A DNA stretch of 64,000 nt from positions 62,001-126,000 of the forward strand of contig CBDCUC010000039.1 of the NCBI GenBank assembly GCA_965222485.1, given 5' to 3'. The notes under the pieces are model-generated. The model made no database searches, was not told the DNA's origin, and saw only the letters and a list, made by a program, of their open reading frames with translations. The stretch comes from CBDCUC01 sp965222485 (GTDB lineage Bacteria; Pseudomonadota; Alphaproteobacteria; Rhizobiales; Hyphomicrobiaceae). This document shows, piece after piece, positions 1 through 8,539 of the stretch; within the stretch, counting starts at the first letter, position 1; the number at the start of each line of letters is the position of its first letter. Both the position numbers and the translations under genes were made by a program.

Positions 1-2
1 CA

Positions 3-1178
3 GATGTGGCTGGCACGGGTACGCCGCTGTTGACAAAGCTTGACCAGATCGCTGCCGATTTAGGTCTTCGCCAGTATACCGCTCAGTCCGCCAGTACGTT
101 GAATATGGTCCTGTTCACACTCTCGTTGATGATCGGCACGGCCGGCCTACCACACGTCATCATTCGCTTTTTCACCGTTCCGAAAGTATCGGACGCACGC
201 TGGTCTGCAGGCTGGGCGTTGGTGTTCATCGCAATTCTATACACGACGGCGCCGGCCGTCGGCGCGATGGCTTATTTCAATCTCATAAATACAGTCCAGG
301 ACACTGATGCTGTCGGCAGCGCCGAGGGCAATCTGGAATATGAAAAACGGCCCGAATGGTTCAAGAACTGGGAGCAAACCGGGCTTCTGCAATTCCGTGA
401 CAAGAACGGCGATAACCGCATCCAGTACTACAATGACAAGAACCCGGAATTTGCCGAGAAGGCGGAATCTTACGGCTGGAAAGGCAACGAGCTGTTTCAC
501 AAACAGGGCGACGGGCTCAGGTCGGGTCCCGACAAGGACATCATGGTGCTTGCCAGTCCGGAAATAGCCAAGTTACCAAATTGGGTGATTGCGCTTGTCG
601 CCGCAGGCGGACTGGCAGCAGCCCTTTCCACTGCGGCAGGACTTCTGCTGGCGATCTCTTCTGCGATCTCGCACGATCTCCTGAAAAGCATATTCATGCC
701 GAATATTTCCGAGCGCGGAGAACTGTTGGCTGCTCGTTTGTCCATGGCGGCGGCGATTGTCCTTGCCGGTATTCTGGGCCTTGATCCTCCTGGTTTTGCA
801 GCCGAGGTTGTCGCATTGGCCTTTGGAATCGCGGGAGCTTCAATATTTCCCACCCTGATGATGGGCATCTTCTCAAAACGCGTAAACAACATTGGTGCTG
901 TTTGCGGCATGTTGGCCGGGTTCTTCGCGACCACCGGCTATATAGCGCTTTACAAGGGGTTCTTCTTCATCAAGGGCACCGAGCTGCTGGCCAACCAACC
1001 CAGCGATTTCATTCTCGGCATCGGGCCGCACGCATTTGGTGCCGTGGGTGCCCTAATCAACTTTGGTGTGGCGTTCGCCGTCTCCGCCATCACCGCTGAG
1101 CCTCCGCGCCATATTCGTGAACTGGTAGAAAGTATTCGCGTCCCTAAGGGTGCAGGCGCTGCAACCGGCCATCATTGA
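3..1178 (+). CDS. ActP-like sodium:solute symporter, 5' truncated by window edge
   Basis: This is the C-terminal part of a sodium:solute symporter (SSS family, VC_2705/acetate-permease-like branch), an inner-membrane carrier for small organic acids. The frame is open to the left edge, so the true start lies outside the window; the GTG at 6 is probably internal. Several hydrophobic helices are visible (about residues 30-55, 68-92, 192-222, 240-260, 265-290 and 296-318, counting from the GTG). The C-terminal tail matches that of the symporter at 15.8 kb (Pro-Pro-x-His...Ile-Arg-Val-Pro). A long hydrophilic loop at about 100-185 carries an EF-hand-like stretch with D132, N134, D136 and I139. The substrate is inferred only from family. 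A DUF4212 small subunit may lie upstream, as it does for the second symporter. Confidence 0.85.
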   Translation, partial: DVAGTGTPLLTKLDQIAADLGLRQYTAQSASTLNMVLFTLSLMIGTAGLPHVIIRFFTVPKVSDARWSAGWALVFIAILYTTAPAVGAMAYFNLINTVQDTDAVGSAEGNLEYEKRPEWFKNWEQTGLLQFRDKNGDNRIQYYNDKNPEFAEKAESYGWKGNELFHKQGDGLRSGPDKDIMVLASPEIAKLPNWVIALVAAGGLAAALSTAAGLLLAISSAISHDLLKSIFMPNISERGELLAARLSMAAAIVLAGILGLDPPGFAAEVVALAFGIAGASIFPTLMMGIFSKRVNNIGAVCGMLAGFFATTGYIALYKGFFFIKGTELLANQPSDFILGIGPHAFGAVGALINFGVAFAVSAITAEPPRHIRELVESIRVPKGAGAATGHH

Positions 1179-1186
1179 TGGCCGGT
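1164..1186. repeat. Perfect 11-bp inverted repeat over the symporter stop codon
   Basis: ACCGGCCATCA and its exact reverse complement are separated by one base, and the TGA stop of the symporter lies inside. As RNA it would form a GC-rich stem of about 9 bp with a 5-nt loop. No T-run follows, so it is at best an mRNA 3'-end stabiliser or a weak terminator. Confidence 0.45.
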
Positions 1187-1520
1187 GCACCGTTCAAGTG
1201 CACAGATAGTCATCCATTTGCGGCATCTGCCCAGGCGTTGACGTTTGGGTGCCCGGCTGAACGACAGATGGCGTCCTGCACACACAATCAATTGAGCGTG
1301 AGAAGTGTGTTCTGCAGTAACGCAAAAAGTCCTCGTTTCCTTCAAGAAACAAGGTCTTCTGCGTTGCGATCGCCAATTGAATGGGCTGCATATTGCCAAA
1401 CGCGCCGAATAGCGTCTTGCAGTCGTCACGCCAAAGCGTAAATCTCATATGTAGGTGCGCGAGTTCCTAGGATGCCGGCCTGATGGCTTTGACAGGCAAA
1501 TGCGTAGATACAAGGAAAAA
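1187..1520. other. Intergenic, nothing recognised before the SoxY start
   Basis: Short open frames on both strands show no recognisable protein character. The region presumably holds the soxYZ promoter, but I cannot point to a convincing -35/-10 pair. Confidence 0.4.
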
Positions 1521-1988
1521 ATGGGAATACAAACCCCGAACCGCCGTGATGTAATTGTCCTGTCGGCTGCCATAGCAGCAACGTTGGGATTGCCCCGTGC
1601 CGTGATGGCGCGCTCGACGCCTGCCACCATTGCCGGGCTCATCGACCAGATCACGGGCGGGAAAGCACCGGACAAGAGCCGGGTTGTAATAGATGCGCCA
1701 AAGCTTGCGGAGAACGGTAACAACGTCCCCATCGAAATTAGCGTCGACAGCCCGATGACATCCGAAGATTATGTGACGGCCGTCATGTTGTTTTCGGAGG
1801 CCAATCCGTGGCCACGCGTTGCCGTGTTTCATTTTACTCCGATGAGCGGCCAGGCCTTTGTCTACACGCGCATTCGGCTGGCGAGGCTTCAGAACGTCGT
1901 TGCGTTGGCAGTGATGAATGACGGTTCGGCGTACTTCGACAAAAAACAGATTGACGTGAGTATTGGTGGCTGCGGTGCCGACAGCTAG
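1521..1988 (+). CDS. soxY: SoxY, thiosulfate-oxidation sulfur carrier subunit
   Basis: SoxY carries the sulfur substrate covalently on a C-terminal cysteine while Sox enzymes oxidise it in the periplasm, as a heterodimer with SoxZ. I chose the ATG at 1521, with AAGGA just upstream, because it gives 155 aa beginning with a Tat-type leader (Asn-Arg-Arg-Asp followed by a hydrophobic stretch ending Val-Met-Ala). The frame is open further upstream, to 1455. The carrier motif is present at the extreme C-terminus as Gly-Gly-Cys-Gly, but it is followed by Ala-Asp-Ser rather than ending Gly-Gly as in canonical SoxY, so the swinging arm is two residues longer. soxZ follows after 58 bp. No soxA, soxB, soxX or soxCD lies in the window. 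Confidence 0.9.
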   Translation: MGIQTPNRRDVIVLSAAIAATLGLPRAVMARSTPATIAGLIDQITGGKAPDKSRVVIDAPKLAENGNNVPIEISVDSPMTSEDYVTAVMLFSEANPWPRVAVFHFTPMSGQAFVYTRIRLARLQNVVALAVMNDGSAYFDKKQIDVSIGGCGADS

Positions 1989-2046
1989 GCGGTCCATTTG
2001 ACCTTACGGCGATTGCGGTCGCAGTACGGAGCGAGAAAAAGAGAAC

Positions 2047-2379
2047 ATGGCAAAAGCCAAGCCACGCATAAAGGTACCGGCAACGGCGAAGAAGGGCGAG
2101 TTGATCACCGTCAAGGCGTTGATTCACCATGTCATGGAATCAGGCCACCGCAAAAATCCCGACACGGGCGAACCTGTGCCGCGCAAAATCATCAATAGGT
2201 TTGCAGCCTCATTCAATGGAGCTGAAGTCTTTGCCGTTGATATGCACCCGGCCATTGCGACCAACCCATTCTTCAAATTCAAGGTCCGCGCCACAACCAG
2301 CGGAACCTTCACATTCAAGTGGATCGATGATGATGGTTCTGTCTATGAGGCGGAAAGGTCCATGACGGTTGAGGGGTAG
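2047..2379 (+). CDS. soxZ: SoxZ, thiosulfate-oxidation carrier partner
   Basis: At 110 aa it has full family length. It starts MAKAKPRIKVP and shows the immunoglobulin-like beta pattern of SoxZ, including the His-Pro-Ala-Ile-Ala-x-Asn-Pro segment and the C-terminal Trp-x-Asp-Asp-x-Gly. It has no signal peptide of its own; SoxZ is known to be co-exported with SoxY through the Tat system. It lies 58 bp downstream of soxY in the same direction, so the two are probably co-transcribed. Its job is to bind SoxY so that the SoxY C-terminal cysteine can be presented to the oxidising enzymes. It ends 36 bp from a convergent lipoprotein gene. Confidence 0.92.
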   Translation: MAKAKPRIKVPATAKKGELITVKALIHHVMESGHRKNPDTGEPVPRKIINRFAASFNGAEVFAVDMHPAIATNPFFKFKVRATTSGTFTFKWIDDDGSVYEAERSMTVEG

Positions 2380-2415
2380 ACCTTTACCTCTACAGCTGGC
2401 GCCTGCCTCGACCGC

Positions 2416-2973
2416 CTACAGCGCATCCTTGCGGCGCATAACGACCCGAACGTTCGGATAGACGAAATTGCTGGCGCGTTGGCTGCCAGAGCCGCTCCCG
2501 GTTATTTTGGCAAGCAATGACACAAGCGTAATTTTGGTCTCTTCCGTAGGCTCGGGAATCCGATTCGTGTCAGATGCCGAAACCGTCATACGTCGTTCCA
2601 TGTACCCATGCATGGTGCACGACACAGTGAGCGGGGTAATGCGCGCATCATGCTTTGGCAGTCGCACACGGGCCGGCGTCGTCACGCTGGTTGAAGATTG
2701 AGCAAGCGATAGGACGCACCAAGCGCCTGAAAATTCTTTGCCACCCTGGTCCCCCAACCGCCCGGACTCATAAACGAAGCTTCTAATGTCGATCGTTTGC
2801 CCTGCCGACAGATCATCTTGGCCCGAATCTTCAGCGCTCCATCTCTTGCTCCAGCCAGCGATGGCGGCACCCTGCTGACGTTCAAACTCGGTCGTGCTTC
2901 CCACGTCCAAAGGTCTAGGCGCACAGCTGCAAAGCAAAAAAGCTCCAGCAAGTGCCGGCCAGCGCCACATCAT
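2416..2973 (-). CDS. Putative lipoprotein of unknown function
   Basis: A 185-aa protein with an N-terminal hydrophobic segment ending in a lipobox-like Leu-Cys-Ser-Cys (Cys17), which suggests export and lipidation. An AGGAG sits upstream of two consecutive ATG codons at 2973 and 2970. The mature part contains two cysteines (Cys86 and Cys119), so a disulfide is possible. I recognise no domain. It converges on soxZ from the other strand, with a gap of 36 bp and no clear terminator. The coding frame and start look real, but the function is unknown. Confidence 0.65.
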   Translation of the reverse strand: MMWRWPALAGAFLLCSCAPRPLDVGSTTEFERQQGAAIAGWSKRWSAEDSGQDDLSAGQTIDIRSFVYESGRLGDQGGKEFSGAWCVLSLAQSSTSVTTPARVRLPKHDARITPLTVSCTMHGYMERRMTVSASDTNRIPEPTEETKITLVSLLAKITGSGSGSQRASNFVYPNVRVVMRRKDAL

Positions 2974-3112
2974 GCGCAGCGCTCCTGCGGAGTTCTGTTA
3001 AAATTGAATGTCATGAGTATTAAGGTGAAACTGACTCGCGCTAACTTGTCGAGAGAACGACTGAACGCGCTGATCGTGCGTCGCCCTCGCGTGACGAATT
3101 AGCATCATCAAG

Positions 3113-3727
3113 TCAAACGGCGTCCGTGAAGTCCGCCTTGGTCAAAAGTGCTTTGAATGGAACGCCCGCGGCGGCGCAGGCTTCACTGGCGCCCTCTTGC
3201 CTGTCGACCACGGTTAAGAGGCACACGATGTGTGCACCTTGGCTCTTGAGTGTCTCGACCGCCTTTAACGCAGAACCACCAGTGGTGGTCACGTCTTCCA
3301 CAACGACGACACGCTTGTTCGCCATGCTTTCGTCCTCGGTCAGCCCCTCGATCAGGCTGCGCGTGCCGTGGTCTTTCGCCTGCTTGCGAACGAAAAACGC
3401 GCCGATAGGCCTGCCCGTCATCGAACTGACGGCCGCCAATGCCGATGCGATTGGCACCGCGCCCATCTCCAGACCGCCGGCAAGATCGACCTCTTCCCCG
3501 CTAAGCGCATTGAACATGAGCAGGCTGATCAACCGCGCCCCGTCGGGATGCAGCATCGTTGGCTTCATGTTGAAGTAGATTGTTGACGTGCGTCCTGACG
3601 CCAGCGTCATTTCCGGCCCCTGCTGAAATGAGCGCGCAGCGATGAGCTCTCGAAGCTCGTCCCGCCATGTAGCGCCTTGTTCATCGTCGCCGACGTGTGT
3701 GTGCTGGTTCGTCATGGTATCGGTCAT
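3113..3727 (-). CDS. pyrE: Orotate phosphoribosyltransferase
   Basis: This cytosolic enzyme converts orotate and PRPP to orotidine 5'-phosphate in pyrimidine synthesis. The PRPP-binding signature (Val-Val-Val-Val-Glu-Asp-Val-Thr-Thr-Thr-Gly-Gly-Ser) is present, as are the preceding Arg-Lys-x-x-Lys-x-His-Gly segment and the early Gly-Arg-x-Ser/Thr-x-x-Tyr-Phe-Asn. The frame is open to 3838, but the ATG at 3727 is preceded by GAGAAGGG at good spacing and gives 204 aa, close to the family length, so I prefer it. pyrD lies elsewhere in the window (30.3 kb), so the pyrimidine genes are not clustered. It is transcribed divergently from the HAD hydrolase. Confidence 0.92.
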   Translation of the reverse strand: MTDTMTNQHTHVGDDEQGATWRDELRELIAARSFQQGPEMTLASGRTSTIYFNMKPTMLHPDGARLISLLMFNALSGEEVDLAGGLEMGAVPIASALAAVSSMTGRPIGAFFVRKQAKDHGTRSLIEGLTEDESMANKRVVVVEDVTTTGGSALKAVETLKSQGAHIVCLLTVVDRQEGASEACAAAGVPFKALLTKADFTDAV

Positions 3728-4129
3728 ACCCTTCTCACCCTTGCGATCTTTGTGGCCAGCGCAAACCTGCTCAAGCTCGAAAAGGTGGTTGTTCAAATTG
3801 CTTTCTAAGGCTTCAGCGTGCGTGCCTGCCAAAGTCAAGGCTCAGGAGGGTCGGGCAGGGGCAATTCCTGTGAACGCAATCTGCCATGACCGATCTCAGC
3901 AACGTGTTTTATCGCAGTTCATGCAAACCAGCGGCCGGCGGGCCCCCCTGCACCCTGCCAAACTTGTCCACAGGCTTTGAATTCGCCGTAACAACAAGAA
4001 CAGGTCGCACAAAGCGAATGTCTGTTGGGGGAACGGCGCACCAGCCTTCATCGCGCCACCCGAATCGGGCGAATGTCGCAACTACAAGCCGGGCATTGCC
4101 GGACCGACGGCATCAAAGGAGCAGAACCG
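3728..4129. other. Divergent intergenic region pyrE / HAD hydrolase, nothing recognised
   Basis: About 400 bp must contain two divergent promoters. I see no attenuator-like leader, no strong inverted repeat and no additional gene. Confidence 0.4.
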
Positions 4130-5182
4130 ATGACGGAACGAGTTTCGCGCCGCATCCGACGGGAACCACGCGAAAGTGACGGCACGTCGGCAGACGAACT
4201 GCAACGGCCGCGCACAACCGATACCCCGTCGCGTCAAAAGAAGGGTGCGCGCCAGGTAAGTAAGAGCGCAAAAAACTCTAGGACACGCACAAAGAAGAAA
4301 ACGACGCGCGCAAAGTCGGCAGGTGTTCCTGGCTACAACAAAAAGGTCATAGCACTGGTCTACGACTTCGATGGCACACTGTCGCCAAAGCCGATGCAGG
4401 AATACTCGTTTCTGCCGCAGATTGGAGTTGATCCGGCGAAGTTCTGGGCTGAGACAACTGCGGTTGCTACACGCGAGAAAGCAGACCCGCTTATCACCTA
4501 TATGCACTTAATGTACAAAAAGGCGCGCGAAAAAGGCGTGCGTATCGATCGCGACGATCTGGTTGCGCAGGGGCGTGATGTTGAATTATTTAAGGGCGTC
4601 GCAACCTGGTTCGAAGATATTGAGGAGTATGTGAAGCTTCGCGCGGAAGTCCATGGCATCACGTTGCGTCACTACATGATTTCATCGGGATTGCGCGAGA
4701 TCATCGAAGGCACCAAGATCTATCCCCATTTTCATAACGTGTTCGCGTCCGAGTATTGGTTTGATGCTTACGAGACACCCTTTCCCAAGCGCGTCATTAC
4801 AGACACCGGCAAGACCCAGTATCTGTTTCGTATCAACAAAGGGTTGGAGGACTTGGGCGACACGATCAACCAGCATATGCCGGAGGATGCGCGGCCGGTA
4901 CCGTTCACCAACATGATCTATTTCGGCGATGGAGATACGGACGTGCCGTCGATGGCTGTCATCCGAAAAAATGGAGGGCATGCCATCGCCGTGCACACCC
5001 CGGGACGGTCAAAGAAAAAGTGCGTTGATCTCTTGGGCGCCGGCAGGATCGATTTTTTTGCCGCGGCCGATTACAGGCGTGGCTCGGATTTGTTCATGCG
5101 AACGTGTCTGTTGATCGACCGGATACTTGCCGATATCCGCGTCAATGAGGAAAAGTGGCGGCTTCGGCAAGGCTCGAAGTAG
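4130..5182 (+). CDS. HAD-superfamily hydrolase, phosphoserine-phosphatase-like
   Basis: The catalytic HAD motif Asp-Phe-Asp-Gly-Thr-Leu lies at residues 79-84, with D79 as the likely nucleophile and D81 as the acid/base. A late Gly-Asp-Gly-Asp-Thr-Asp motif provides the Mg2+-binding acidic residues. An AAGGAG precedes the ATG at 4130, which favours that start (350 aa) over upstream codons in the same frame. The first 70 residues are very basic and low in complexity (many Lys, Arg, Ser and Thr) and look like a disordered extension rather than part of the enzyme. The family hydrolyses phosphate monoesters; the substrate cannot be told from sequence. It reads tail-to-tail into the broken glycosyltransferase gene. 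Confidence 0.8.
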   Translation: MTERVSRRIRREPRESDGTSADELQRPRTTDTPSRQKKGARQVSKSAKNSRTRTKKKTTRAKSAGVPGYNKKVIALVYDFDGTLSPKPMQEYSFLPQIGVDPAKFWAETTAVATREKADPLITYMHLMYKKAREKGVRIDRDDLVAQGRDVELFKGVATWFEDIEEYVKLRAEVHGITLRHYMISSGLREIIEGTKIYPHFHNVFASEYWFDAYETPFPKRVITDTGKTQYLFRINKGLEDLGDTINQHMPEDARPVPFTNMIYFGDGDTDVPSMAVIRKNGGHAIAVHTPGRSKKKCVDLLGAGRIDFFAAADYRRGSDLFMRTCLLIDRILADIRVNEEKWRLRQGSK

Positions 5183-5205
5183 GTCTTGCAACTTTTTATA
5201 CAGGA

Positions 5206-6265
5206 TCAGGCCTGATGCGGCCGCCGTGCCATTGCCACGCACCGACGTGGCGCACACTGGCCTTGCTGTGCAAAGATCGCAGTCTCGATGTTTGACAAAA
5301 ACAAGCGTGCCGCACCATCCCAGCTGTAGCTGAGTGATTTTTCACGAATGCCTGCGCGGTCAAGCTTAAGGGCGGTGCGCGCTGCCTCGCCCAGATCTTG
5401 TGAGATCACGCCTGTTTCGCCCTCGCTAAGCAGGTCCAGCGGTCCCGTCACCGGATAGGCCGCCACCGGCAGCCCTGATGCCATGGCTTCCAGCAATACG
5501 ATTCCGAACGTCTCTGTCCGGCTTGGCATGACGAAGACATCCGCGGATGCATAACATTGTGCCAAATCCTCGCCGGTCTTCTTGCCTGTGAAGATGACCT
5601 GAGGATAGGCGTTTTTTAGTTCCTGCAGCTGTGGGCCGGCGCCGACGACGACCTTTTGGCCCGGCAGCTCCAGGTCGAGAAAGGCGCGAATGTTTTTTTC
5701 GATCGCCACCCGGCCGACGTAAAGGAAGACAGGCGCAGCGCCAAAACGGCGTATTGGCCGCGGACGAAACAACTCGGTGTCGACACCGCGCGTCCAGCCC
5801 ATTGTGCGCTCAAAGCCTCGGTCTTCCAGTTCCTTCGCCAGGCTTGCGGTGGCGACCATGATGCCGGCACCCGCGTTGTGAAATTTGCGTAAGACCGACC
5901 AGGTCCACCTCTCCGGCACATGGAACCGCGAGATAAGTAATCGGGAAATCGCGTATGAAACTTGTCGTGAATGGAATGCCTCGCTTGAGGCAATAATAGC
6001 GCGTCATCCAGCCAAGCGGGCCTTCGGTCGCAATGTGCACGGCGTCAGGCTTTATGACGCCGATCCGTTCAACCAGGTATGCGTAGCCGGGAACCGACAG
6101 ACGGATTTCCGGGTACGTCGGGCAGGGCAGCGTCTTAAACTCAGACGGCGTCAAAAACGTGATTTCTGAACCGTGCACCAACGCGTTCTCAGCGAGGCGC
6201 TCATAGGTTCGCACGACCCCGTTTATTTGTGGCCGCCAGGCATCTGTGGCGACAAGGATCCGCAT
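5206..6265 (-). pseudogene. GT4 glycosyltransferase (mannosyltransferase-like), two frameshifts
   Basis: The gene would encode a GT-B fold family 4 glycosyltransferase of about 350 aa, resembling GDP-mannose-dependent alpha-mannosyltransferases. The N-terminus (frame of the ATG at 6265) has the typical D-x-W-x-P-x-x-N-G-V-V-R start. The C-terminal half carries the donor site (Pro-Ser-Arg-Thr-Glu-Thr-Phe-Gly-Ile-Val-Leu-Leu-Glu-Ala-Met-Ala). Continuous homology requires two frame changes about 30 nt apart, near 5957 and near 5928, each equivalent to one missing G on the plus strand (CC collapsed to C in the gene). The middle piece, His-Thr-Arg-Phe-Pro-Asp-Tyr, sits in a third frame. The ATG overlaps the lpxH-like stop as TAATG. 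Either the gene is newly broken or these are consensus errors. Confidence 0.85.
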
Positions 6266-7056
6266 TAAGCTGCCTCGAGTTTCACTTTCTTACCTGCCCG
6301 GGCCTTCGCCTCGCGCTCTTGAATGACATCAAGCCAACGGATCAGGACCAATTCCCCATCCGCTTTTTCACCGATCGCAGTGCAACTTTCCACCCAATCG
6401 CCGGTGTTCAAATAATGTACAGCTTCGAAATGGCGTGAGGCGGCATGGTGGATATGCCCGCAAATGACGCCGTCGACATTGTGCCGCTGCGCTTCGCTCG
6501 ACAAATTCTTTTCGAACTCCCCAATAAAGTTTACGGCTGTCTTGACCTTTTGTTTGAGGTAGCTCGATAGCGACCAATAACCCATGCCAGCCTTGCGGCG
6601 GAAAATGTTGAGCGGCCAGTTGAGCCACAGCGCCAACTCGTAACCGCGATCGCCGAGGAACGCCAGCCAGCGCGCATAGCGCACGACGACATCGTATTCG
6701 TCCCCGTGAATGACCAAATAGCGCTTGCCTGCCGCAGTTTCAAAGATCGCTTGGCGCTCGATCTCAATACCGCCGAACCGTTGGCCGCAGTATTGGCGCA
6801 GACCTTCGTCATGGTTGCCGGGAATGAATATCACCCGTGCACCTTTGCGGACTTTGCGCAAAATTTTCTGCAAGACATCGTTGTGCGACTGCGGCCAGAC
6901 CGCACCGCGTCTGATGCGCCAGAAATCGACAATGTCGCCAACGAGGTAGATGGTATCGGCGTCGTGCTCGCGCAGAAAATCAATGAGCTTTTCTGCTTGG
7001 GATGTGCGTGTCCCCAAGTGCACGTCGGAGATGAATAGCGTTCGGTAGCGTGCCAT
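6265..7056 (-). CDS. LpxH-like UDP-2,3-diacylglucosamine diphosphatase family phosphoesterase
   Basis: A calcineurin-type metallophosphoesterase of 263 aa. The dimetal motifs appear in order: Asp-Val-His-Leu-Gly near the N-terminus, Gly-Asp-Ile-Val-Asp, Gly-Asn-His-Asp, a His-Gly-Asp-Glu segment, and Gly-His-Ile-His-His near the C-terminus. This is the arrangement of LpxH-type enzymes, which remove UMP from UDP-diacylglucosamine in lipid A synthesis at the inner face of the membrane. Many alphaproteobacteria use LpxI for that step, so another phosphoester substrate is possible. I prefer the ATG at 7056; the frame is open to 7101. Its TAA overlaps the ATG of the glycosyltransferase, which indicates translational coupling and a shared role in envelope glycolipids. 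Confidence 0.82.
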   Translation of the reverse strand: MARYRTLFISDVHLGTRTSQAEKLIDFLREHDADTIYLVGDIVDFWRIRRGAVWPQSHNDVLQKILRKVRKGARVIFIPGNHDEGLRQYCGQRFGGIEIERQAIFETAAGKRYLVIHGDEYDVVVRYARWLAFLGDRGYELALWLNWPLNIFRRKAGMGYWSLSSYLKQKVKTAVNFIGEFEKNLSSEAQRHNVDGVICGHIHHAASRHFEAVHYLNTGDWVESCTAIGEKADGELVLIRWLDVIQEREAKARAGKKVKLEAA

Positions 7057-7675
7057 TGTTTGGGCCCCCAACAAACCGTTCAACGGTCGAACAGTGATCA
7101 AAGCGCCTGCAGCTTGAGGGGATTCAAATTGCAGGAATGTGACAATGTCGAGTTGGACGGTTCGGGCCTAGCATTTCCAGCTGCCGCCGATCACAAGTCG
7201 ATCGTCCAGCAATGCCGGGTCTGGCCCCCGCGGTCGTACACAGGTGTTCTAAAACTCGCACCGCTTAGAGTGGATCATACACCTGAGGATGTCCAGCCGT
7301 CGCCGGTGTATCAGGCCTGCCGGCATAAAGACAGATAATTCCCTACTTGGCGCAATAAGTGTTGAAAGAACAGAGGCATAAAGCGCAATCCCCTGAGTGC
7401 AGTGTGACGCCGCCGCGTGACGATGGAATATGATTTACCTGCATCGTTCCATTGAGCCGATATCGTTTTAATAGGCTGCGCTGGCCTTTACATTGGACAC
7501 GGTGCCACTTCACGGAGACCATCAATACGACCGCCAAATTGACAAGGGCATTCTTGCCGAATTGTGGCCTTGCCCAAGGGGAAGTCAGCGCCGACGAGCC
7601 GCGTGCTGCTTTGTCCTGCTGCCTCGCCCGCTCCGCTGAGACAAAATTAGAAATGTGGCTCTACCAGGCTGGCGC
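7057..7675. other. 619-bp intergenic region, nothing recognised
   Basis: Neither strand holds a frame with convincing protein character, and I see no tRNA, strong hairpin with T-run or repeat. It is unusually long for the window and could hold a decayed gene or a small RNA that cannot be recognised by eye. Confidence 0.35.
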
Positions 7676-8539
7676 TCAGTAGAGGCGAAATGGAAAATAC
7701 CGGCTTACAAGTTCCTCAAATCGGCCGCTGTCGCGCACACTCTGCAGGGCTCCGTCTATCTCCGATTTAAGCTTGGCGTTGCCTTTCGGCAGCGCGATGG
7801 CCATGCCGTCACCAAAGAACTTCGGCTCCATAAAGGCCCCCCCATTGAACATGCAGCATTGCTGTGAGGATGTACCGTTAAGCCAGAAGGCCAAGCCTAT
7901 GGCGTCATCGAACAGGGCGTCGATCTTTCCGGTTCGCAATGCTTCGCGTGCCAAATTGACGTTGTCATAGACCCGGATACGGCTGGAGCGGAAAAACGCA
8001 CGTAAATATGCTTCATGCGTCGTGCCCGCCGTGACCCCGACCTTCACGTCGTCCAATCCTTCAGGTGTGGCTTTCAGCTCTGCAGATTCTCTTCGCACGG
8101 CAAACCGGCCGGGCGTGTGGAAATAGCGGCGCGAAAAGTCGACCTGCCTGATTGTCAACGCGGTCACCGTATGACCGGCAATAACGGCATCGGCCTCCCG
8201 TGTACGCAACGCCGGCAACAGCTTGTCCCATGGCCTCACGGAAATATCGCACGTAACGTCCAGTTCCAGACAGATCGCACGGGCAAGATCGATGTTGAAG
8301 CCGGTTAGGATCCCATCCTCATCGTAGAAATTGAAGGGTGGATAATCCGCATCCGTCAAAAACCGCAAGAGCACCCTGCGCCCCTGCTCTGCGCCACCGC
8401 GCACATCCTCGCCGGCCTCTTGTCGACCGGTCTGTGCAATTGCAGACACGGAAAGTGCAGGAATGATTGCGACAGCTGCAGCTGACGCGGTCAGTAACGC
8501 GTGCACAATCGCGACCAGTGCACCCCGTATTGTTCTCAT
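7676..8539 (-). CDS. Family 3 extracellular solute-binding protein (amino-acid ABC type)
   Basis: A periplasmic substrate-binding protein of the SBP_bac_3 family. The mature part begins with the typical pattern Asp-Ala-Asp-Tyr-Pro-Pro-Phe-Asn-Phe...Gly-Phe-Asn-Ile-Asp-Leu-Ala and ends with the Leu-Lys-x-Glu-Ile-Asp...Ala-Leu-Gln segment. I chose the ATG at 8539 because it gives a normal signal peptide (Met-Arg-Thr-Ile-Arg then about 25 hydrophobic residues); the frame continues to 8599. There is no ABC permease or ATPase beside it, so it is an orphan binding protein or serves a transporter elsewhere. A Cys-Cys pair near residue 225 is unusual. The ligand is unknown. Confidence 0.82.
   Translation of the reverse strand: MRTIRGALVAIVHALLTASAAAVAIIPALSVSAIAQTGRQEAGEDVRGGAEQGRRVLLRFLTDADYPPFNFYDEDGILTGFNIDLARAICLELDVTCDISVRPWDKLLPALRTREADAVIAGHTVTALTIRQVDFSRRYFHTPGRFAVRRESAELKATPEGLDDVKVGVTAGTTHEAYLRAFFRSSRIRVYDNVNLAREALRTGKIDALFDDAIGLAFWLNGTSSQQCCMFNGGAFMEPKFFGDGMAIALPKGNAKLKSEIDGALQSVRDSGRFEELVSRYFPFRLY

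Noticed and set aside
3728..3838. Upstream extension of pyrE
   Set aside because: The ATG at 3727 has a strong ribosome site and gives the normal family length.
5205..5216. 12-bp palindrome ATCAGGCCTGAT between HAD and glycosyltransferase
   Set aside because: No loop and no T-run, so it is not a terminator; too short to claim an operator.
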